A stretch of 64,000 nt of DNA from Sphingomonas sp. BK580 (lineage in GTDB: Bacteria > Pseudomonadota > Alphaproteobacteria > Sphingomonadales > Sphingomonadaceae): positions 55,484 through 119,483 of the forward strand of contig NZ_JACIAY010000016.1 of assembly GCF_014194975.1 (NCBI RefSeq), given 5' to 3'. Under the pieces are notes generated by a model. It ran no database searches. It saw only the letters and a list, made by a program, of their open reading frames with translations, and was not told the origin of the DNA. Both the position numbers and the translations under genes were made by a program. This document shows, in pieces, positions 8,035 to 17,070 of this stretch (position 1 is its first letter; each line of letters opens with the position of its first letter).

Positions 8035-8782
8035 CTCAGGCGATCAGCTGATGCTGCCGAAAAGACCGTTCACCGTTCGCCCGCTAAGCGCCGGGGTCTA
8101 GGGTCACGATGCCCATCCACGGGCCCGATACCCGTGGCGGTGTGCTTGCCCTCCGCGTCGCTTCGGATCCGGTCACGCTCGACCTCACGGTTGTCGACGT
8201 CGGCTCCCACCTGACGATCGGCTGCATTCAGCCGGGCCTTGAGCAAGGGCATTTCGGAGTTCTTCGTGAATGGGCCCTCGTGGTTGCGTGCCTATCCTCG
8301 CCGAGTGCCCAGCTCGAGCTGGCGTGCGAGCTCCTCGTGGTTGATCGACAGGATGCCGGCGGGTGCCGGCGAGCGCTTGGCGTCGTAGTTGGCGGTAGCA
8401 ATCGGGCTGTGTCGGCGAGGCTGCATCGGGTCGTTGAACGTCTTGAACATCGCTGTCCGTCTACACGATCAGCCGGGCAGGCGCCACCACATCACCTATC
8501 CAGGAGCGCTGTCCGGCATAGTTTCTGTGTGGTGAGCCCTCGGGCTGAAGCCAAGCGAGCGCGCGATCTAGGCTCTTGTCCTCCCCAACCACCCTTCGCA
8601 CTAACTTTGACGTATCCATCAGGAGGCGGATTGCGCCAAGCGTTTGCGATTGGGCCATCTCTAATGCGCCAGAAGCGACACTAAGTCCGCTTGTACGCGT
8701 GAGTCGTCATGTCGATTCTTGCCCTCAGTAAGGTTGAGGCTGGCGTGACGACGCGCCGTGCTCCCCCACTTAAAGTTTAAGG
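8035..8782. other. Decayed intergenic stretch without a convincing gene
   Basis: Open frames exist on both strands but none looks intact. On the minus strand a 52-codon frame (8292-8450, starting MFKTFNDPMQPRR) and further in-frame pieces at 8070-8252 and 8461-8658 look like remnants of one or more older minus-strand genes. I cannot assign a family. The 191-codon plus-strand frame over the same DNA has an unprotein-like composition and is rejected. Confidence 0.45.
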
Positions 8783-8800
8783 CTGTCATCAAACAGACGT
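8783..8800 (+). promoter_or_regulatory. Possible Pho box upstream of porin and PiT genes
   Basis: CTGTCAT at 8783 is followed exactly 11 bp later by CAGACGT at 8794. PhoB sites are 11-bp direct repeats of CTGTCAT plus four bases. The first half is perfect and the second keeps only four of seven bases. Its place about 25 bp before a porin-phosphate transporter pair supports the idea. Confidence 0.4.
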
Positions 8801-8822
8801 TAATTGTTTCCAAACGTGTCTA

Positions 8823-10232
8823 ATGACGCTTGCGCCTCGAATCCTCGCGCTCGCTGCGCTGCTCACCTGCACCAGCACGGCGATGGCGCAATCGCTTCCG
8901 GCCTCGCCGGCCTCGTCGATCGAGAAGCCGGGCAAGGAGGAGACCGCGCCGAAGGAGGACGCGAGCGGCCTGATCGTCACCGCCTCGAGCCGGCTGCGCT
9001 ACGAGACGGTCGACGGCCGCCCGCGCCCCGGCGAGGCAACCGCGGAGGACGCGGTGTTACTGCGCACGGGAGTCGCGGTGGAGTACGGCCCAGGACCGCT
9101 GGCGATCGGCGCGGAGCTGATCGACAGCCGCGGCTATGATCTCGGCGTCGGCACGCAGATCGGGCGCGACGACGTGAACGCGCTCGAGCTGCCCCAAGCC
9201 TATCTCAAGTGGCGGGTCGACGACACGCCCGGCATTGGCGGGCGGCTGGCGGTGCAGGCCGGGCGCTTCCTGCTCAACCTGGGCTCGGGCCGGCTCGTCG
9301 CGACCGACGAGTATCGCAACACCGTCAACGGCTTCACCGGCATACAGGTCGAGATCGACCCGGATCGTGCGCGCGCGCTGACGCTGTTCTACGTGCTACC
9401 GCAGGAACGTCTGCCCGATGTCGCGGCCGAGATCCGCCGCAACAAGGTCCAGCTCGACCGCGAGACCTTCCGCGACGTGCTGTTCGGTGCGCTCGCGCGG
9501 CGCAAGGGGCTGTTCGGCGCGGCACAGGTGGAGCTGGGCGTCTATCGTTTGGTCGAGCGCGACTCACCCGGTCGCCTCACCGCGGACCGGCACCTCACCA
9601 CGCTCGACCTGCGCGTCGCGCGCGAGCCGACGGCGCGCACGGTAGATTACGACGCGGAGGGCGCCTATCAGTTCGGCCGTGCCAGCGCCTCGACGATGGC
9701 GGACGCCCGGAACGCGCGCGTCGCCGCCGGCTTCGCGCACGTCGCGGTCGGCTACACGTTCGACGCGTCGTGGAAGCCGCGGCTCGCGTTCTTCTACGAT
9801 TATGCCAGCGGCGACCGCGGCGGCGGTCGCTTCAACCGCTTCGATACCCTGTTCGGCAGCCGCCGCGACGACCTCGGCCCGTCGGGCACCTACTCGGGCG
9901 TGGCGCGCGAGAATCTCAGCGCGCCGGGCGTCCGCCTCGATGCCAAGCCGGGCAAGCGGGTGGAGCTGCTCGCCGACTATCGCGGGCTGTGGCTCGCCTC
10001 GCGCACCGACCGCTTCTTCAACGTCACCGACGCGACCGGCCGGTCGGGCCGCTTTGCCGGGCAGCAGCTCTCCGGACGCGCGCGGCTGTGGCTGGTGCCC
10101 GAGCATCTGCGACTGGAAAGCAACTTCGCGCTGCTGTTCAAGGGCAGCTTCCTCAAGGACGCGCCTGCGGCACTCGCGCGCGACCGCGACCAGGTGCGCC
10201 TGATCGAGGTAAATCTTCAGGCGACCTTCTGA
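8823..10232 (+). CDS. Alginate-export (AlgE-like) family outer-membrane porin
   Basis: 469 residues with a clear signal peptide (LALAALLTCTSTAMAQ, cleavage after about 23). The mature part shows the alternating pattern of a beta-barrel, conserved stretches such as QAGRFLLNLGSGRLVATDEY and NTVNGFTG, and a C-terminal Phe (VNLQATF) typical of outer-membrane barrels. Known: alginate_exp-family barrels export polysaccharide or take up small anions. The PiT gene starts about 60 bp downstream, so here it may be the outer-membrane port for phosphate (inference). High GC and codon use match its partner. Confidence 0.8.
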   Translation: MTLAPRILALAALLTCTSTAMAQSLPASPASSIEKPGKEETAPKEDASGLIVTASSRLRYETVDGRPRPGEATAEDAVLLRTGVAVEYGPGPLAIGAELIDSRGYDLGVGTQIGRDDVNALELPQAYLKWRVDDTPGIGGRLAVQAGRFLLNLGSGRLVATDEYRNTVNGFTGIQVEIDPDRARALTLFYVLPQERLPDVAAEIRRNKVQLDRETFRDVLFGALARRKGLFGAAQVELGVYRLVERDSPGRLTADRHLTTLDLRVAREPTARTVDYDAEGAYQFGRASASTMADARNARVAAGFAHVAVGYTFDASWKPRLAFFYDYASGDRGGGRFNRFDTLFGSRRDDLGPSGTYSGVARENLSAPGVRLDAKPGKRVELLADYRGLWLASRTDRFFNVTDATGRSGRFAGQQLSGRARLWLVPEHLRLESNFALLFKGSFLKDAPAALARDRDQVRLIEVNLQATF

Positions 10233-10293
10233 TGTCCGGAGCGAACGGCAGGTCCAGGCGTATCGGCAGCGATCGAAGCAGGAGCAGGGCGCG

Positions 10294-11958
10294 ATGACGG
10301 CAACGACGACATCCACGGCGACCGACCGCGGCGCCCCCGCGGCTGCGCCGGGCCCGCGAGTCCACCTCGACCATAAGGTGCATCCGGCCGCGGCGATCGG
10401 CTTCCTCGTCGTGCTGCTCGCGGGGCTCGCCTATGCCGGCACCAGCATCGTGCTCGACACGCAGCGAGTCGGCGAGCCGCTCGCGATCGGCGCCTTCCTG
10501 TTCCTCGGACTGGCGCTGCTGATCGCGCTGGGTTTCGAGTTCGTCAACGGCTTCCACGACACCGCCAACGCGGTCGCGACCGTGATCTACACCCACTCGC
10601 TCAAGCCGCTGGTGGCGGTGATCTGGTCGGGCAGCTGGAACTTCATCGGCGTGATCGTGTCCACCGGCGCGGTGGCGTACAGCATCATTACGCTGCTGCC
10701 GGTCGACCTGATCCTCAACGTCGGCAGCGCGGGCGGCTATGCGATGATCTTCGCGCTGCTGATCGCGGCGGTGGTGTGGAACCTCGGCACCTGGATGCTC
10801 GGCCTGCCCAATTCGTCGAGCCACGCGCTGATCGGCTCGGTGCTGGGGGTGGGCGTGGCCAACCAATGGCTGTCCTCCGGGCCGGGCGGCGCCGCGGGCG
10901 TGGAGTGGGGCCAGGCCGAGAACGTGCTGCTCGCCCTGCTGGTCAGCCCCGTGATCGGCTTCATCGGCGCGATGCTGCTGCTGTGGGCGATGAAGCGCCT
11001 GCTGCCCGACCGCCAGCTCTACGAGGAGCCGAAGGAGCAGCGCCCACCGCCGCTCCACATCCGCGCGTTGCTGGTGTTCACCTGCACCGCGGTGAGCTTC
11101 GCGCATGGCAGCAACGACGGGCAGAAGGGCATGGGGCTGATCATGCTGATCCTGATCGGCGTGGCGCCGACCGCCTACGCGCTTAACCGCACCATGCCCG
11201 ACAGCTCGACACCCGCCTTCATCCAATCCGCGGCGAGCGCGCAGCGTGTGTTCCGCGCCAAGGCGGCGGGTACCGAGGTGGCGCCCGCGCGCGCGCACGC
11301 GGTGCTGCAGGACGCGCTGCGCACCAAGACGACCGACACGCCGAAAGTCTATGCCGCGCTCGACACCGTCTCCGCCGAGATCGCCACCGACCTGCGCAAC
11401 TACGGCTCGCTCCGTAAGGTGCCCGCGGCGCAGACCAAGAACGTCCGCAACGACATGTACCTGGTGTACGACACGCTGCGGCTGCTTGGCGAGGACAAGG
11501 ACGCGGCGGCGCAGCGCTTCCCGAACGGCGGGGCGAAGGCGCTAAGCGGCTACGAGCATCTGCTCGAGAAGGGCACCCGCTATATTCCTACCTGGGTCAA
11601 GGTGGCGGTCGCGCTGGCGCTCGGGCTGGGCACGATGATCGGGTGGCGGCGAATCGTCGTCACCGTCGGCGAGAAGATCGGCAAGGCGCATCTCACCTAT
11701 GGCATGGGCGCGGCGGCCGAGCTGGTCGCGGCGAGCACGATCCTGCTCGCGCAGGTGAAGGGCATGCCGGTCTCGACCACGCACATCCTCTCCAGCGGCG
11801 TCGCCGGCACGATGGTGGCGGACGGGGCCGGGCTGCAGCGCAGCACCGTGCGCAACATCGCGCTCGCCTGGGTCCTGACGCTGCCCGCGGCTATGCTGCT
11901 GTCTGGCATGTTGTACGCGCTGCTGCTCGCAGTTGTGCGCACGCTAGGGATGCATTGA
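10294..11958 (+). CDS. pit: PiT-family inorganic phosphate transporter
   Basis: 554 residues. The duplicated PiT signature is present: GFEFVNGFHDTANAVATVIY near residue 82 and SFAHGSNDGQKGMGLIMLIL near 268, plus LPNSSSHALIGS and PVSTTHILSSGV. There are about ten membrane segments with a long soluble insert between about residues 300 and 420, common in bacterial PiT proteins. AGGAG lies before the ATG. Proton- or metal-coupled phosphate uptake across the inner membrane is the family role. It probably shares a transcript with the preceding porin. Confidence 0.93.
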   Translation: MTATTTSTATDRGAPAAAPGPRVHLDHKVHPAAAIGFLVVLLAGLAYAGTSIVLDTQRVGEPLAIGAFLFLGLALLIALGFEFVNGFHDTANAVATVIYTHSLKPLVAVIWSGSWNFIGVIVSTGAVAYSIITLLPVDLILNVGSAGGYAMIFALLIAAVVWNLGTWMLGLPNSSSHALIGSVLGVGVANQWLSSGPGGAAGVEWGQAENVLLALLVSPVIGFIGAMLLLWAMKRLLPDRQLYEEPKEQRPPPLHIRALLVFTCTAVSFAHGSNDGQKGMGLIMLILIGVAPTAYALNRTMPDSSTPAFIQSAASAQRVFRAKAAGTEVAPARAHAVLQDALRTKTTDTPKVYAALDTVSAEIATDLRNYGSLRKVPAAQTKNVRNDMYLVYDTLRLLGEDKDAAAQRFPNGGAKALSGYEHLLEKGTRYIPTWVKVAVALALGLGTMIGWRRIVVTVGEKIGKAHLTYGMGAAAELVAASTILLAQVKGMPVSTTHILSSGVAGTMVADGAGLQRSTVRNIALAWVLTLPAAMLLSGMLYALLLAVVRTLGMH

Positions 11959-12184
11959 GCAGTGAGTTGCTCGTAGCGGTAAGTAAATCGGTGACAGTTA
12001 AGGAGCCGTGGGGCGTCACCTACCGATTGTCGCACCGCGTGACCCGCCGTGCTGAGAGGATGTAGCGTCACGATCATCACCCGCAGGGCCTGCGAGTACT
12101 GCCTGATTTGAAGCAGTACGCGGGCGAGCACATCACACGCTCCATGCAGAGGGCTCGAACGCTTTGGTCCATGATCCTGACTTG

Positions 12185-12877
12185 TCAGGTCGCGTTGCGC
12201 GCGAGCTCCCGAGTCTTTCGTACCAGCGACCACGAGGACGCCTGCACAGAGGGCACGATGCGGAGATCTGTATAACCTTTTGCTTCAACGAGCCCAGATA
12301 GCTCGGCGTGGCGGTGTGCTGCAGTGATAGCGACCACGTGAGCACCGGCCGCTTTTGCGGCTGCTACGCCGGCAGGTGCGTCTTCAAACACCAGGCATTG
12401 CTCTGGTGCCACGCCTAGCTGCTGTGCGGCAGTGAGAAAGCAGGATGGGTCAGGCTTTCCACGTTGAACGTCCTCAGCCGTCACCAAAACCCTTGGCAGC
12501 GGAAGGCCAGCCGCCCGCAGACGGCATTCGGCCAGTTTCCGAGGAGCCGAGGTAACAATCGCCCAACGGTCGGCGGGCAGCGCCGATAGGAAGTCAGCCG
12601 CGCCTAATATCTCCGAAGCGCCACTTGTATCGGCCATCTCGGCAGCAAGGATGTATTCGGCCTCGCGATCGACATCGATGTTCGGGATCGAGAGTCCGGT
12701 AATAACTTCTCTTACACGCATGCCATGAGCGCCTGGCAGAAACGTGTCCGCATCCAGGCCGAACTGCGCCGCCCACCGCCCCCACACTCTCCGCGACGCT
12801 TCGATCGACGTGAGAAGGGTCCCGTCCATGTCAAACAGGAAAGCGGAAAACTGAGTACCAGAAAATACGTCTTCCAT
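12185..12877 (-). CDS. HAD-superfamily sugar-phosphatase-like hydrolase
   Basis: 230 residues with HAD motif I FLFDMDGTLL (residues 14-23), an alpha-helical cap (about 30-100), motif II AIVTSAPRK (about 118), motif III Lys in GKPDPSCFL (about 154) and motif IV FEDAPAGVAAAKAAG (about 178). The order and cap type match the group of glycerol-1-phosphate, 2-deoxyglucose-6-phosphate and other sugar phosphatases. The exact substrate cannot be read from the sequence. It ends about 225 bp from the convergent PiT gene; that gap contains only a 7-bp stem-loop (12096-12119) and no gene. Confidence 0.85.
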   Translation of the reverse strand: MEDVFSGTQFSAFLFDMDGTLLTSIEASRRVWGRWAAQFGLDADTFLPGAHGMRVREVITGLSIPNIDVDREAEYILAAEMADTSGASEILGAADFLSALPADRWAIVTSAPRKLAECRLRAAGLPLPRVLVTAEDVQRGKPDPSCFLTAAQQLGVAPEQCLVFEDAPAGVAAAKAAGAHVVAITAAHRHAELSGLVEAKGYTDLRIVPSVQASSWSLVRKTRELARNAT

Positions 12878-12917
12878 AAGCCTGTCCGACCCATTGTGAC
12901 CGCGCCAGCGTGCTCGA

Positions 12918-13112
12918 TCATTCGTCTACGCGCAACGCGAAGATCGCGGTGGTGAAGCGCTCCGCCACGATGCCACCTGCGCTTTCGGCAAAGTCGCCGA
13001 TCATGCCTAAGGTACCCGTGCGGTATCCGCCATCAGCGTCCGGGTTGCTATTAAAGCCAAGCCAATTTGAAGCTTCGTGGACCGCTGAGATGTCGCGAAG
13101 CACGGAGGTCAA
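12918..13112 (-). CDS. Short unrecognised ORF, probably the 3' part of a lost gene
   Basis: 64 codons just upstream of and parallel to the HAD gene (40 bp gap). The text looks like real protein (GGYRTGTLGMIGDFAES, then a tidy end IFALRVDE), but the 5' end runs straight into a copy of the 63-bp repeat, so the original N-terminus is probably gone. Family unknown. Confidence 0.35.
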   Translation of the reverse strand: MTSVLRDISAVHEASNWLGFNSNPDADGGYRTGTLGMIGDFAESAGGIVAERFTTAIFALRVDE

Positions 13113-13167
13113 CGATTGTCCGATTCTGGACGACGGGCAGGTGGCAAGGAGCGACCGCTATTGGGTC
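13105..13167 (+). repeat. 63-bp TGGGTC repeat, diverged copy
   Basis: Contains AACGATTGTCCGATTCTGGA and ends GAGCGACCGCTATTGGGTC. The right end is nearly identical to the copy at 19196. Confidence 0.65.
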
Positions 13168-13268
13168 TTGGCAGTATCTGAGTGCGCCGTGCTCCTGCGG
13201 CAGGCTTGAGTGAAGCTGCCAAGTCCGCCATCGCTACAAAGCGTCCAATTCAATCGGCTGCCGCTGGT

Positions 13269-13667
13269 TCAACTTCCAGGTGCCCTGGCGTCGAACATCG
13301 CCTGTGCCGCAGCGATCCGTCCGAGATGCTCGAAAGCCCAATCCCCGAGTATCTTGACCGGCCCCGCAAGGGACCGGCCAATGTCCGTCAGCTCATAGTC
13401 GACCCGCGGCGGGATCGATGGTGTCACCGTGCGGGTCACCAGGCCGTCGCGTTCCATGTTCCGCAGGGTCAGGGTGAGCATCCGCTGCGAGATGCCGTCG
13501 ATGCCCCGCTTGAGCTCGTTGAACCGGTAACCGCGCTCGCGAAGCAAGATGATGATCAAGACTGTCCACTTGTCACCGATACGACTGAGCACCTGAGTGA
13601 TCTTCAGGCAGGAGCGCGTATCGCGCCGCTCCGCAGGCATATGCGCGGCAGGTTCGGTCACATCCAT
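13269..13667 (-). CDS. HxlR-family transcriptional regulator
   Basis: 132 residues. A Cys near the N-terminus (RDTRSCLKITQVL) is followed by IGDKWTVLIIILLRERGYRF and a winged helix with ISQRMLTLTLRNMERDGLV and a PPRVDYELTDIG wing. HxlR proteins often sense electrophiles or oxidants through the N-terminal Cys. The start at 13667 leaves 87 bp to the divergent azoreductase, which it probably controls. Longer open frame upstream is antisense to that gene. Confidence 0.88.
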   Translation of the reverse strand: MDVTEPAAHMPAERRDTRSCLKITQVLSRIGDKWTVLIIILLRERGYRFNELKRGIDGISQRMLTLTLRNMERDGLVTRTVTPSIPPRVDYELTDIGRSLAGPVKILGDWAFEHLGRIAAAQAMFDARAPGS

Positions 13668-13754
13668 GTGCCTCCGGTTACAAAATTGTGCGTTCTTGTG
13701 GGTCGGTTTGGGTGGGCACATACCATAACCGAGGCAATAATCGGAACTGGTCCC

Positions 13755-14369
13755 ATGAAAATCCTTCACATCGACAGCAGCATCACCGGCGCACAGTCCG
13801 TATCGCGCCAACTCTCCGCGGCTGTCGTCGAACGGCTCGGCGGGGGCGGCGAGCATGAGGTGACCTATCGCGACGTGGCTGCCGACAAACTGCCGCACTT
13901 CAACGCCGTTACTGCGCCCTCGGCTCACCCATTGTCGCAGGCAGTGCCCGTGCTGGACGCCGCGCAGCAGGCACAACGAGCAACCAGCGACGCGATCCTG
14001 GCCGAGTTCCTGGATGCCGACCTCATCGTCATCGGCGTCCCGATGTACAACTTCACCGTTCCGTCCGAGCTGAAGGCTTGGATCGACCGGGTGATCGTGC
14101 CCGGAACGACCTTCCGGAAAGGCGAGACCGGACCCGAAGGTCTGGCAGGCAATAAGCGCGTCATCCTCGCGGTCGCTCGTGGTGGCGTCTATGCGGCCGG
14201 GTCGCCCTTCGCACCCGCCGAACATGCCGAATCGCTCCTGCGTTCGCTGCTGGGCTTCATCGGGGTGACCGAGATTGAGACGGTTGTGGCCGAGGGGCTT
14301 AACTTTGCCGAAGCCCGGAACTCCGCGATTGCCTCCGCGCGCGACGCAGCCCGGCAGCTCGCTGCTTGA
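13755..14369 (+). CDS. azoR: FMN-dependent NADH-azoreductase
   Basis: 204 residues, flavodoxin-like fold. Visible family marks: MKILHIDSSITGAQSVSRQL (phosphate-binding loop), VIGVPMYNFTVPSELKAWID (FMN-contact loop, about 90-110) and ARGGVYAAGSP (about 139). Known: AzoR reduces azo bonds and quinones with NADH and FMN. The ATG at 13755 gives the standard N-terminus; an open frame extending to 13182 crosses the HxlR gene and is not used. Divergent HxlR gene suggests induction by quinones or similar compounds. Confidence 0.93.
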   Translation: MKILHIDSSITGAQSVSRQLSAAVVERLGGGGEHEVTYRDVAADKLPHFNAVTAPSAHPLSQAVPVLDAAQQAQRATSDAILAEFLDADLIVIGVPMYNFTVPSELKAWIDRVIVPGTTFRKGETGPEGLAGNKRVILAVARGGVYAAGSPFAPAEHAESLLRSLLGFIGVTEIETVVAEGLNFAEARNSAIASARDAARQLAA

Positions 14370-14405
14370 TCCCCGGACGACACTTCTCGCATCAGGCAGA
14401 TAGCA

Positions 14406-15254
14406 ATGGCATCTCAGCGACTCCCAACCTATTTTCTATCGCACGGGGGCGGTCCTTGGCCCTGGATTAAGGACCTACGCCCGGGTGCGTACGATCAGCT
14501 CGAACACTCGCTTCACCATGTTCGCGCGGAGCTTGGCGAGCTGCCCCGCGCGGTGCTGATGGTTTCTGGTCATTGGGAAGCCGACCGGTTCCTGCTGTCC
14601 TCTGCAGCCCGGCCGCCGATGGTGTACGACTATTCCGGCTTTCCCGAGCACACCTACCGCATCCGCTACGATGCGCCGGGCGACCCTGCGCTGGCCGAGA
14701 CTGTCCGCACCATTCTCGACCGTGAAGGCGTGCCAACCGGGCTGGATCCGCAGCGTGGATACGATCATGGCACCTTCAGCCTGATGCACACGCTGTACCC
14801 CGAGGCTCAACTGCCGGTGGTGCAACTCGCGCTCAAGGCCGACTTCGTTCCTGCTGAGCATCTGCGGGTAGGCGAGTTGCTGGCGCCGTTCCGCGATCAG
14901 GGCGTGCTGATCATCGGCAGCGGTTTCAGCTACCATGACGTGCGCGGGATCATGAGCGGCAGAGGCAAGCTCGCGTCAGCGACGTTCGATACCTGGCTCG
15001 AGGAGACGATGATCCACTCGGCGCCTGAAGAACGCACAAGAAGGCTGATCGATTGGTCAAGCGCTCCGGCCGCTCGTGCCGCGCATCCCCGTGAGGACCA
15101 CCTCATTCCACTGATGGTCGCCGTTGGTGCCGCAGGCCGGGATGCGGGTTCGCGTGTCTATTACGAGCAGGCCTTCATGGGTGCGATTACCGCATCAAGC
15201 TATCGGTTCGGTGACCCGGTGGTGCCTGCGGCAGCGCATGAGGTGATTACGTGA
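14406..15254 (+). CDS. DODA-type (class III) extradiol ring-opening dioxygenase family protein
   Basis: 282 residues, 36 bp behind azoR. Class III extradiol marks are the metal His in FLSHGGGPW (residue about 14), SGHWEAD (about 55), GYDHGTFSLMHTLYPEA (about 117) and IIGSGFSYHDVR (about 170). Known relatives open catechol-like rings (DOPA dioxygenase, YgiD). With azoreductase upstream it could process aromatic amines or catechols formed by reduction (inference). The substrate is not readable. Confidence 0.87.
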   Translation: MASQRLPTYFLSHGGGPWPWIKDLRPGAYDQLEHSLHHVRAELGELPRAVLMVSGHWEADRFLLSSAARPPMVYDYSGFPEHTYRIRYDAPGDPALAETVRTILDREGVPTGLDPQRGYDHGTFSLMHTLYPEAQLPVVQLALKADFVPAEHLRVGELLAPFRDQGVLIIGSGFSYHDVRGIMSGRGKLASATFDTWLEETMIHSAPEERTRRLIDWSSAPAARAAHPREDHLIPLMVAVGAAGRDAGSRVYYEQAFMGAITASSYRFGDPVVPAAAHEVIT

Positions 15255-15322
15255 CCTGATCGTCTGGCGCCCGCATGGCTACCGCGCGGCCTGCCGGTCA
15301 GCGCTGCGAGTGTCCCACTTGG

Positions 15323-15385
15323 CGCCTGAATGTACGGCTGGTTCCGGGAACACGCAAATTCGGCCCGAATGACCACTTCTGGGTC
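15323..15385 (+). repeat. 63-bp TGGGTC repeat followed by an inverted partial copy
   Basis: Exactly 63 bp from the aligned start to GAATGACCACTTCTGGGTC. Bases 15386-15437 then read, on the minus strand, like the left half of the repeat (GAATGTCGGAGTTTGGGCGG), making a longer imperfect palindrome. The same arrangement follows the copy at 59303. Confidence 0.7.
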
Positions 15386-15476
15386 CTCGGGAAGAGTGGG
15401 CAGGGGGACCGACCGCCCAAACTCCGACATTCCGCCCGACGATCCGCGCTCGCGCAGCTGCTGGGGTTTGCGAGTG

Positions 15477-15896
15477 TCACCGACTTACTATGCTGCTCAG
15501 CCACGCAGGAAACTCATTATAGCAGTGGAAGGAGCTCACCTTCCCGTCGCGAAGGTGGAAGACATCGCAGCATGGGATGTCGAATCTCTCGCCGCTCGGA
15601 GGCACTACGCCGTTGGGCGTCATGAGATCGCCCTGGTGAGTGCCCTGGAGGCGAAGTTCGACGATCACGACGTCCCCGGCCGAGTAGAAGGACAGCAGCT
15701 CGCGGTGCATATCGGGAAAGGCGCTTGCAGTGCCCTGAATGGGCTGACGAACCTCATCGCCGGTCCACCGCATACCGGAGGCCTGATCGAGGAAGTAGCC
15801 ATCATCATGAAACAGAGAGGCGAACCGGTCTGGGTCGAGAGAGGCGCCTTCGGCCGCGGCATAGACCTCCCGGATGATCTGCTCGTTCGTGGTCAT
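15477..15896 (-). CDS. SnoaL-like / NTF2-fold protein
   Basis: 139 residues with the NTF2/SnoaL pattern: helix TTNEQIIREVYAAAEG, then FASLFHDDGYFLDQ, a central FPDMHRELLSFYSAGDVVIV and a closing FHLRDGKVSSFHCYNEF strand pair. This fold covers polyketide cyclases, ketosteroid isomerases and many uncharacterised small enzymes. It lies downstream of the MDR gene in the same direction (46 bp gap) and so is probably under the same TetR control. Confidence 0.78.
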   Translation of the reverse strand: MTTNEQIIREVYAAAEGASLDPDRFASLFHDDGYFLDQASGMRWTGDEVRQPIQGTASAFPDMHRELLSFYSAGDVVIVELRLQGTHQGDLMTPNGVVPPSGERFDIPCCDVFHLRDGKVSSFHCYNEFPAWLSSIVSR

Positions 15897-15942
15897 GTCC
15901 GAAGTTTCCTGTTTCGAGTTGCGGTCTGTGACGCCGCGTGGA

Positions 15943-16956
15943 TTAGGGGCGAAGGAAGACGAAGCCGGCGCGTCCAGGGGCCTCGACGGCTCGCACCGCG
16001 TCCCGGAAATGGTCAAGGTCGAAAACAGAGCCGGTCCTGAACAGACTGGGAAGAGCGCGCGCGACCGCAAAGGCGGAACGGACATCCTCTACCTGTTCAT
16101 CGGGTGACACCTCGGTGAACCACCGCGAAAAGACGACGCCTCGGACAACAAGCTGCTGCCCGATGAGCTGTGGGGCGCCAATATCGATCGATACGCCGCC
16201 CAACGCGCCGTAGGTGACAATCACCGCATCGTCGGCGAGCAGTTGCGCTACCTGGGCGAGCAACGGCCCGGACACGCAGTCCAACACTCCGATGATCTTC
16301 TTGTTCGATGCCATTAAACGGACTTGATCCTGCCAGTCGAGTCCGCTGGTCGCGACGACCGGAACGCCATTGAGTTCGGACGCGACCCGTTCCGCGCTGG
16401 CCGGCGCGCGGGCAAGACCGATCGCAACAACTCCCTCCTGCCGCAGCATATGCAACAGCAGCCGTGCCACAACGGAGCCGGCGCCGGTGACGAGCACTGC
16501 GCCGTCACGGAGCACCTCGTCTGACACTGACTTGCGCAGGCCGCGTACAATCATGCGTGCGGTGATAAAATTGATGAGGAGCTGGCCTGCGACCTCGTCC
16601 TTGATGTCGGCTGGGACGGGGACGACGGCGAAGGCCGGGACAGCGATGCTTTCTGCCCAAGAGCCAGCGGTCGGGAATGCGATCACGCGGTCGCCGACCG
16701 AGAGGTTGGCGTGACCAGAGATATCGGATCCAAGCGCCCGCACGATACCCACCGCCTCTGATCCTCGCCGCACATAGCGCGTGTCTTCTGGGATGAACGG
16801 CTGAGAGCGGATTAATTGCAGGTCACCGTGGTGCACGGGGGCTAGCGTGACATCGATCAGAATCTCGCCAGCGCGGGGTTCTGCGGACTCTGCGATATCG
16901 ATCACCCTTAGAACATCGGCTGCCTCGCCGAGCGCGTCCTGCACGATCGCCTTCAT
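15943..16956 (-). CDS. MDR-family zinc-independent quinone/alcohol dehydrogenase
   Basis: 337 residues with the MDR layout: GroES-like N-terminus (MKAIVQDALGEAADVLRVID, VGDRVIAFP), then a Rossmann half with LVTGAGSVVARLLLHMLRQ (about 150). The structural-zinc Cys cluster is absent and the catalytic Cys/His pair is not evident, which favours the quinone-reductase or enoyl-reductase branch. Divergent from a TetR regulator with a palindrome between them. Confidence 0.85.
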   Translation of the reverse strand: MKAIVQDALGEAADVLRVIDIAESAEPRAGEILIDVTLAPVHHGDLQLIRSQPFIPEDTRYVRRGSEAVGIVRALGSDISGHANLSVGDRVIAFPTAGSWAESIAVPAFAVVPVPADIKDEVAGQLLINFITARMIVRGLRKSVSDEVLRDGAVLVTGAGSVVARLLLHMLRQEGVVAIGLARAPASAERVASELNGVPVVATSGLDWQDQVRLMASNKKIIGVLDCVSGPLLAQVAQLLADDAVIVTYGALGGVSIDIGAPQLIGQQLVVRGVVFSRWFTEVSPDEQVEDVRSAFAVARALPSLFRTGSVFDLDHFRDAVRAVEAPGRAGFVFLRP

Positions 16957-17024
16957 GGGTCGCTCCTTGCCCCTTGCCTCAACTGGTCCAAGCACCCTAT
17001 TGATGATGCCTGTCATCGCTGAAT

Positions 17025-17040
17025 GATGATGGACATCATC
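17025..17040. promoter_or_regulatory. Palindromic operator candidate for the TetR regulator
   Basis: GATGATG-GA-CATCATC is a perfect 16-bp inverted repeat; GATGATG also occurs at 17002-17008 with CATC 6 bp on. It lies between the divergent MDR and TetR genes. It argues for the later TetR start (GTG 17071), since from ATG 17023 the operator would be coding. Confidence 0.6.
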
Positions 17041-17070
17041 GATGTCAAGCCATGGAGTGGCGTTGTGCGA

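Noticed and set aside
8109..8684. 191-codon plus-strand ORF
   Set aside because: Composition is not protein-like, no motif, and it overlaps minus-strand remnants that read better.
10153..11298. 381-codon ORF on the minus strand over the PiT gene
   Set aside because: Antisense frame of a clear PiT gene in GC-rich DNA; protein is rich in Arg/His/Gln without motifs.
13182..13754. N-terminal extension of the azoreductase frame
   Set aside because: Runs antisense through the HxlR gene; the conserved azoreductase starts at 13755.
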